Position numbers and translations under genes: made by a program | Notes under the pieces: generated by a model | The model's input: only the letters and a program-made list of their open reading frames with translations | What the model was told of the DNA's origin: nothing | The model's database searches: none | In this document: piece by piece, positions 35,796 to 40,338 of the stretch | Position numbering within the stretch: the first letter of the stretch is position 1 | Layout: each line of letters starts with the position of its first letter | From: Candidatus Pacebacteria bacterium CG10_big_fil_rev_8_21_14_0_10_56_10 | GTDB taxonomy: Bacteria; Patescibacteriota; Microgenomatia; UBA1400; PJMF01 | DNA length: 40,338 nucleotides | NCBI GenBank assembly: GCA_002772645.1 | Contig: PFDK01000010.1 | Location: 1-40,338, forward strand | Direction of reading: 5' to 3'

Positions 35796-37352
35796 ATGGT
35801 GATGACCACAGAGCGGCTTATTTGGGGGATACTGGCGCTGGCGCTGGTGGTGAGACTGCCACTGCTGGGCGGGTCATTCTGGCTTGATGAAGCCGCTCAA
35901 GCGTTGGAGGTGATCAGGCCGCTTTCCCAACAGCTTGACATCGCCTTTGATTTTCAGCCACCCCTCCTTCACCTGTGGTTACACCTCTGGCAGTACTTTG
36001 GCCATCAAGAGTGGTGGCTACGGTGGTGGGGCGCAGTGTTGCCTGGCCTGGCCACCATCTGGTTTAGTTATCACTGGGTTCGAACCATCACCACCAGTAA
36101 AGTGGCCAACTGGACAGCGCTGTTGCTGGCCACCAGCTCCTTTCACCTGTTTTACTCACAGGAACTGCGGCCGTACGCCCTACCGGCCGCGTGGGCGGCC
36201 GCCGGCTGGTGGCTGTTGGTCAAGTGGTGGCAGTCCTCAATCACCGGCTCCAACCGGTACTCAGACAGACGCTATCAGCTTGGTTACGCAGTGGTGACCA
36301 TCTTCGGACTGTACAGCTCGTACTTGTACGCCTTCATCATTCCCGGACAACTGCTGGCCGGGTGGCTGACCACCGGCCGGCTGTGGCGGCGGCAGTGGGC
36401 GGCGGTGGCCCTGGCTGGACTGGCGTTCGTGCCCTGGTTGCCGATGCTCAAAGAGCAACTGGCCGCCAGCCAAGCGGTTAGGGACAGCCTGCCAGTTTGG
36501 GAAACGGTGGTCAGCATTCCACCAGCCAAGGCGCTAGCCCTAATCTTCTCCAAGTTCGTGTTTGGGGTGGTAGACGTCGAGCCCTCTTTGTTCTTTGTGG
36601 CCAGCAGTGTAGGCCTGCTGGCGTTGGTGGGCTGGTCACATTTTTGGCGCAACCGGCACGACTTAGTTTCCTTGGGGGGGCGGTTGGTGGCGCGGTGGCG
36701 CGGTGGCGCGGGCCAGTCGGGACTGTCCCGCCAGCAACACGGTTGGCTGGTGCTAGTATTGGCGGTGGCCCTACCGATCTTGCTGGCCTGGCTGTTCTCG
36801 TTTGCGGTGCCAATCGTCCGGCCGAAGCGACTACTGCTAGTACTGCCGGCATTTTTCGGCTGGTTGAGCTGGCCACTGGGGTACAAGAGCGCCGGTCGGG
36901 CGGCGGCGGTGGTGCCGGCAGTACTGCTGGTGCTAAATGTGCTCGGTTTAAGTCAATATTGGGCCCGGCCAACCTTGCAGCGTGAGAACTGGCGACAGCT
37001 GCACCGCCTAGTTAGTGACCGCTATCCAACATCCGACTCGATCGTGGTGTTTGCTTTCCCCGATCCGCTGGCACCCTGGCAGTGGTACGATCGCGGCGCC
37101 TACCAGACCGTCAGTAGCGGCCGGCTCAACATCGGGCAAGTTGATAATCTGCGCGGTCGGCTCGAGCCCATCGCCAACTCCAACTACGTCATCACCTTTG
37201 ACTACTTAACCGACCTGACCGACCCCGATCGCCGGTTGCTCCGGGAAATTGAGGCTTTTAACTTTAAAGAAGTAGAAGTAATCGACCAGCCCGTCATTGG
37301 CTTCACCCGGGTGTTTGCCCAACCGCAGCGGCTGTTATCGACCAACCAGTAG
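35796..37352 (+). CDS. GT39/ArnT-like GT-C membrane glycosyltransferase
   Basis: FWLDEAAQALEVIRPLSQQLDIAFDFQPPLLHLWLHLW; SQELRPYALPAAWAAAGWWLL; multiple TM helices. Confidence 0.85.
   Translation: MVMTTERLIWGILALALVVRLPLLGGSFWLDEAAQALEVIRPLSQQLDIAFDFQPPLLHLWLHLWQYFGHQEWWLRWWGAVLPGLATIWFSYHWVRTITTSKVANWTALLLATSSFHLFYSQELRPYALPAAWAAAGWWLLVKWWQSSITGSNRYSDRRYQLGYAVVTIFGLYSSYLYAFIIPGQLLAGWLTTGRLWRRQWAAVALAGLAFVPWLPMLKEQLAASQAVRDSLPVWETVVSIPPAKALALIFSKFVFGVVDVEPSLFFVASSVGLLALVGWSHFWRNRHDLVSLGGRLVARWRGGAGQSGLSRQQHGWLVLVLAVALPILLAWLFSFAVPIVRPKRLLLVLPAFFGWLSWPLGYKSAGRAAAVVPAVLLVLNVLGLSQYWARPTLQRENWRQLHRLVSDRYPTSDSIVVFAFPDPLAPWQWYDRGAYQTVSSGRLNIGQVDNLRGRLEPIANSNYVITFDYLTDLTDPDRRLLREIEAFNFKEVEVIDQPVIGFTRVFAQPQRLLSTNQ
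36686..36709 (+). repeat. Short tandem repeat (GGTGGCGC)x3
   Basis: Three perfect contiguous 8-bp units, just downstream of a G7 run (36674-36680), inside the 35796 GT-C gene. Confidence 0.85.
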
Positions 37353-37385
37353 CCCCAAGCAGTCCTGGCAAGCTACAATAGCGCT

Positions 37386-38519
37386 ATGTCCCTTGATGTC
37401 GGCATCGATCTGTCGTCGCTGGTGTACCGGCGGGGCGTGTCGCGGTACACCGGCAATCTGGCCCGGGCCCTGGACCGTCAACCAGGTATCAAGCTCCACG
37501 TTTTTGGGTCATCACTGCGACAGCGCCGCCAGTTGCAGTTGCTAGTTAGCGAGTACCTGCCCAACTTGCCAGCCGAGCGGCTGGCGTTGCGGCGACTGCC
37601 TCCGAGCGTTCTGCGCCTGTCTTGGAAGTTGGGGTACCGGCGAGTGCGTTCGATCTGGCCAAAGTTGTCGGTTTTTCACTCGTGGGACTGGCTCCAGCCA
37701 CCCGATACCGACCTACCACTGGTCTCGACCGTCCACGACCTGGCAATCTTGAAGTTTCCCGAGACCGCCCATCCCCGGGTCCTCAAAGCCCATCAGGAAT
37801 CCTGGCGAATCCTAAAAGAGCGGCGGGCCCAGCTGACTACCGTCAGCAGGGCAACCAAACAGGACCTGATTGAGCTGTTGGGCTTCAGCGAACAGCGCGT
37901 CCACGTGACTTCATCTGCATTGCCGCAAGAAAGCATCGACGTGACCGAGCGTCTTAGCGAAGAGCAGTACCAGCAGTTGGTCCGCCAGTGGCGGCTGGAC
38001 CAACCTTTTATATTGTTTGTCGGTACGCTGGAACCCAGAAAAAATGTGGAGCGATTGATCCAGGCGTGGCAGCCGCTGCGAGATGATTTTCAACTGATAC
38101 TGGCCGGAGCGGCGGGCTGGCAAGAACTGCCGGCGGCGGACCGACATCCTCAACTGCGCTGGTTGGGACAAGTCAGCGACCAGCTACTGGCCGTCCTGTA
38201 TGAACAAGCCCAGCTGTTAGCATATCCCAGCCTGTACGAAGGTTTTGGCTTGCCTATTCTGGAAGCTTTTTATCACGGCACGCCGGTAGTGACGTCGGCG
38301 GCCGGCGCCTTGCCCGAAGTGGCGGGTAACGCCGCCGAGCTGGTCAACCCCGAGTCCGTCGAGAGTATCCGCCAGGGGATAGTAACCGTTTTGGAAGAAT
38401 CAGCCGCCGCTCAGCGCCAGCGGTTAAAGAAAATGGTTTTGCGGCTACAGTTATTTGACTGGCAGTACGTCGCTGAGCAGACAGTCCAGGTGTACCAACA
38501 AGCAGTATCGTTACCGTAA
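37386..38519 (+). CDS. Glycosyltransferase family 4
   Basis: RGVSRYTGNLARAL, STVHDLAILKFPETAH, FILFVGTLEPRKNVERLI, PSLYEGFGLPILEAFYHGTPVVTSAAGALPEVAG. Confidence 0.92.
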   Translation: MSLDVGIDLSSLVYRRGVSRYTGNLARALDRQPGIKLHVFGSSLRQRRQLQLLVSEYLPNLPAERLALRRLPPSVLRLSWKLGYRRVRSIWPKLSVFHSWDWLQPPDTDLPLVSTVHDLAILKFPETAHPRVLKAHQESWRILKERRAQLTTVSRATKQDLIELLGFSEQRVHVTSSALPQESIDVTERLSEEQYQQLVRQWRLDQPFILFVGTLEPRKNVERLIQAWQPLRDDFQLILAGAAGWQELPAADRHPQLRWLGQVSDQLLAVLYEQAQLLAYPSLYEGFGLPILEAFYHGTPVVTSAAGALPEVAGNAAELVNPESVESIRQGIVTVLEESAAAQRQRLKKMVLRLQLFDWQYVAEQTVQVYQQAVSLP

Positions 38520-38520
38520 A

Positions 38521-39756
38521 ATGGCCGACTCACTTCATGTTGCGATCGACGGCAACGAGGCCAATGTCACCCACCGGGTGGGTAGTAATGTTTATGCTTT
38601 CGAACTGCTTGGTAGGCTAGCTGCTATCGTTAGCGACCAGCCGCGTTTGAAGGTAACTGTGCTGCTGGCTGACCAACCAGCGGCGGACCTGCCGCCGCCG
38701 AGCCAGCGCTGGCAGTATCAGCAAGTTACTCCCCGCCGGCTGTGGACCCAATGGGGATTGCCGTTGTACCTCTATCGTCACCGCCAGCGGTTCGATGTTT
38801 TTTTTACACCAGGACACTACGCACCGCGTTTCTGCCCGCTGCCGTACGTTTCGTCGGTACTGGACTTGGCTTTCCTGTACTTTCCCGAGCAGTTCCGTCG
38901 TAGCGACTTGCTCCAGCTCAAGCACTGGACACGTTACAGCGTTAAGCACGCCGCCAAGGTACTCACCATCAGTCAGTTCACCAAAAAAGACATCATCAAG
39001 CATTACCGGCGCGACAGCCAAGACATCACGGTAGCGTATCCCAGTGTGGAGCTTAGCTCCAAGCCTACCGCCGCCGATACTTCCCGGGCCCGCCACCGCT
39101 ACCGGCTGGGGGACCACGACTACCTAGTGAGCGTCGGCACGCTCCAGCCGCGCAAAAACCTGATCAGGTTAATCGAGGCGTACGAAGGCCTGCGGCGCCA
39201 GCTGGCCAGCTTGACGGCCAAGCCGGACAGGACCAAGCAGCCCGGCAATCTCAAACTGGTACTGGTGGGAAAAATTGGCTGGCTGGCCGAGCCCATCCTG
39301 AAGCGAGTGGCTTCCTCCGGTTTCAGGGATGACATCGTCTTGACCGGCTACGTCGATCAAGCCGACAAGCTGGCCTTGATCAAAGGTGCCAGCTGCTTGA
39401 GCTTAGTGGGACTGTACGAAGGCTTTGGCATTCCCGCTTTGGAAGCCTTACGGCTCAAAACGGTGCCAGTGGTGTCGTCTACCACTAGTTTGCCGGAAGT
39501 AGTGGGCCAAGCCGGCATCACTGTTGACCCCTGCAGTACCAACGCTATCCAGCGTGGTCTGTTCAAGGCAGTCACCCTAACGGACCGGCGGCAAACGCGG
39601 TATCATCAACTAGGCCGTGCTCAGGTTGAGTTGTTCTCGGGGGAGCAGTCCGCTCGGGCCGTGCTGAGAACAATCCTGACGGCCGTTCCCCAACATCCTG
39701 TTAAAGATGACATCGTCCACCACCTCCGCCTCACCACTAATAGTACTGGGCATTGA
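38521..39756 (+). CDS. Glycosyltransferase family 4
   Basis: VSVGTLQPRKNLIRLIEAY, LVGLYEGFGIPALEALRLKTVPVVSSTTSLPEVVG; ATG at 38521 directly after upstream stop. Confidence 0.92.
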   Translation: MADSLHVAIDGNEANVTHRVGSNVYAFELLGRLAAIVSDQPRLKVTVLLADQPAADLPPPSQRWQYQQVTPRRLWTQWGLPLYLYRHRQRFDVFFTPGHYAPRFCPLPYVSSVLDLAFLYFPEQFRRSDLLQLKHWTRYSVKHAAKVLTISQFTKKDIIKHYRRDSQDITVAYPSVELSSKPTAADTSRARHRYRLGDHDYLVSVGTLQPRKNLIRLIEAYEGLRRQLASLTAKPDRTKQPGNLKLVLVGKIGWLAEPILKRVASSGFRDDIVLTGYVDQADKLALIKGASCLSLVGLYEGFGIPALEALRLKTVPVVSSTTSLPEVVGQAGITVDPCSTNAIQRGLFKAVTLTDRRQTRYHQLGRAQVELFSGEQSARAVLRTILTAVPQHPVKDDIVHHLRLTTNSTGH

Positions 39757-40222
39757 TCCCGGGTTCGACCGAATGGGCTGGGCAGTCGGCCGGGTCGAGC
39801 TGGGCGAGCCCGTTGACCAACTAGGGTACGGCTGTGTCCAAACAAACTCCACAGACAGTATTGATCGGCGCTATGTTCAGCTAACAAGACATCTTCAGGA
39901 CTTGATCGATCGGTTCCGGCCCGCAGAGCTAGCCATCGAGTCGGTTTTTTTCAGCAAAAATACCAGGACCGCCCTGAGAGTCAGCGAGGCCCGAGGCGTA
40001 ATCATTGGCCGCTGCCTCGACAACCGGCTGGCCATGTTCGAGTACACGCCCACTCAAATTAAACAAGCAGTGGCCGGACACGGTCGGGCCGACAAACAAG
40101 CCGTCACTAAAATGGTCTGCACACTGCTTGGTCTAGCCACTCCACCGCAGAGCGACGACGCCGTTGATGCCCTGGCGGTGCTCTTGACACACTCGACGGC
40201 GAGGACTATGGTGCTGGTGTGA
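39707..40222 (+). CDS. ruvC: Crossover junction endodeoxyribonuclease RuvC
   Basis: IVLGIDPGFDRMGWAV, LAIESVFFSKNTRTALRVSEARGVI, YTPTQIKQAVAGHGRADKQAV, DDAVDALAVLLTH. Confidence 0.95.
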   Translation: MTSSTTSASPLIVLGIDPGFDRMGWAVGRVELGEPVDQLGYGCVQTNSTDSIDRRYVQLTRHLQDLIDRFRPAELAIESVFFSKNTRTALRVSEARGVIIGRCLDNRLAMFEYTPTQIKQAVAGHGRADKQAVTKMVCTLLGLATPPQSDDAVDALAVLLTHSTARTMVLV

Positions 40223-40338
40223 TTGGATATCTTCGGGGCGAACCGCTGGTGATCGGCCGGGAACTATGCCTGGTTTCCGGGGGAGTGGGGTACCGAGTGG
40301 CGGTCCCCGACTCAGTGCTGGCAACTGCCCGGAACGAT
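40219..40338 (+). CDS. ruvA: Holliday junction helicase subunit RuvA, 5' fragment (runs off window)
   Basis: GTG start overlapping ruvC stop (GTGA); translates to (M)IGYLRGEPLVIGRELCLVSGGVGYRVAVPDSVLATARND, RuvA-like N-terminus with GGVGYRV; not in the ORF track. Confidence 0.88.
   Translation, partial: MIGYLRGEPLVIGRELCLVSGGVGYRVAVPDSVLATARND

Noticed and set aside
36284-36985. Several overlapping 150-200-aa ORFs on both strands
   Set aside because: All overlap the GT39-like gene at 35796..37352 and are low-complexity (Arg/Pro/Ala-rich), a GC effect.
1-40338. CRISPR arrays, transposases, prophage genes, tRNA/rRNA
   Set aside because: No spaced long repeats, no transposase or integrase motifs, and no recognisable RNA gene signatures seen by eye.

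Overview
This is a dense, mostly + strand surface-glycan biosynthesis and export locus of about 40 kb, ending in ruvC and the first 40 codons of ruvA. I count about 29 genes from motifs. They include GT2 glycosyltransferases (four WbbL/rhamnosyltransferase-like or related, three WaaE/KdtX-like, two DPM1-like polyprenyl-phosphate sugar synthases), five GT4 glycosyltransferases, and about nine to ten polytopic GT-C-type or related membrane proteins (four same-family PMT/ArnT-like paralogues, one PTPS_related-type, one PIG-V-like, others GT39-like). The locus also has a DUF2304-like small membrane protein, a two-gene polysaccharide ABC exporter on the minus strand, a UDP-glucuronate decarboxylase-like SDR, and an O-antigen-ligase-like giant protein. 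The least conventional parts are: (1) two tandem HPr-kinase-like P-loop proteins, the second split by a frameshift between its P-loop and its Asp-Asp motif; (2) an AT-rich gene for an AAA+ ATPase with an unrecognised N-terminal half, sitting inside the GT-C array; (3) a 1271-aa ligase / GT-C-like / degenerate metallophosphoesterase fusion whose middle part is paralogous to the next gene; (4) large insertions in two adjacent glycosyltransferases; and (5) a three-copy 11-bp-period repeat upstream of a GT4 gene. The taxon is not determinable here; a candidate-phyla-radiation bacterium is only a guess. No rRNA, tRNA, CRISPR array or transposase was seen.
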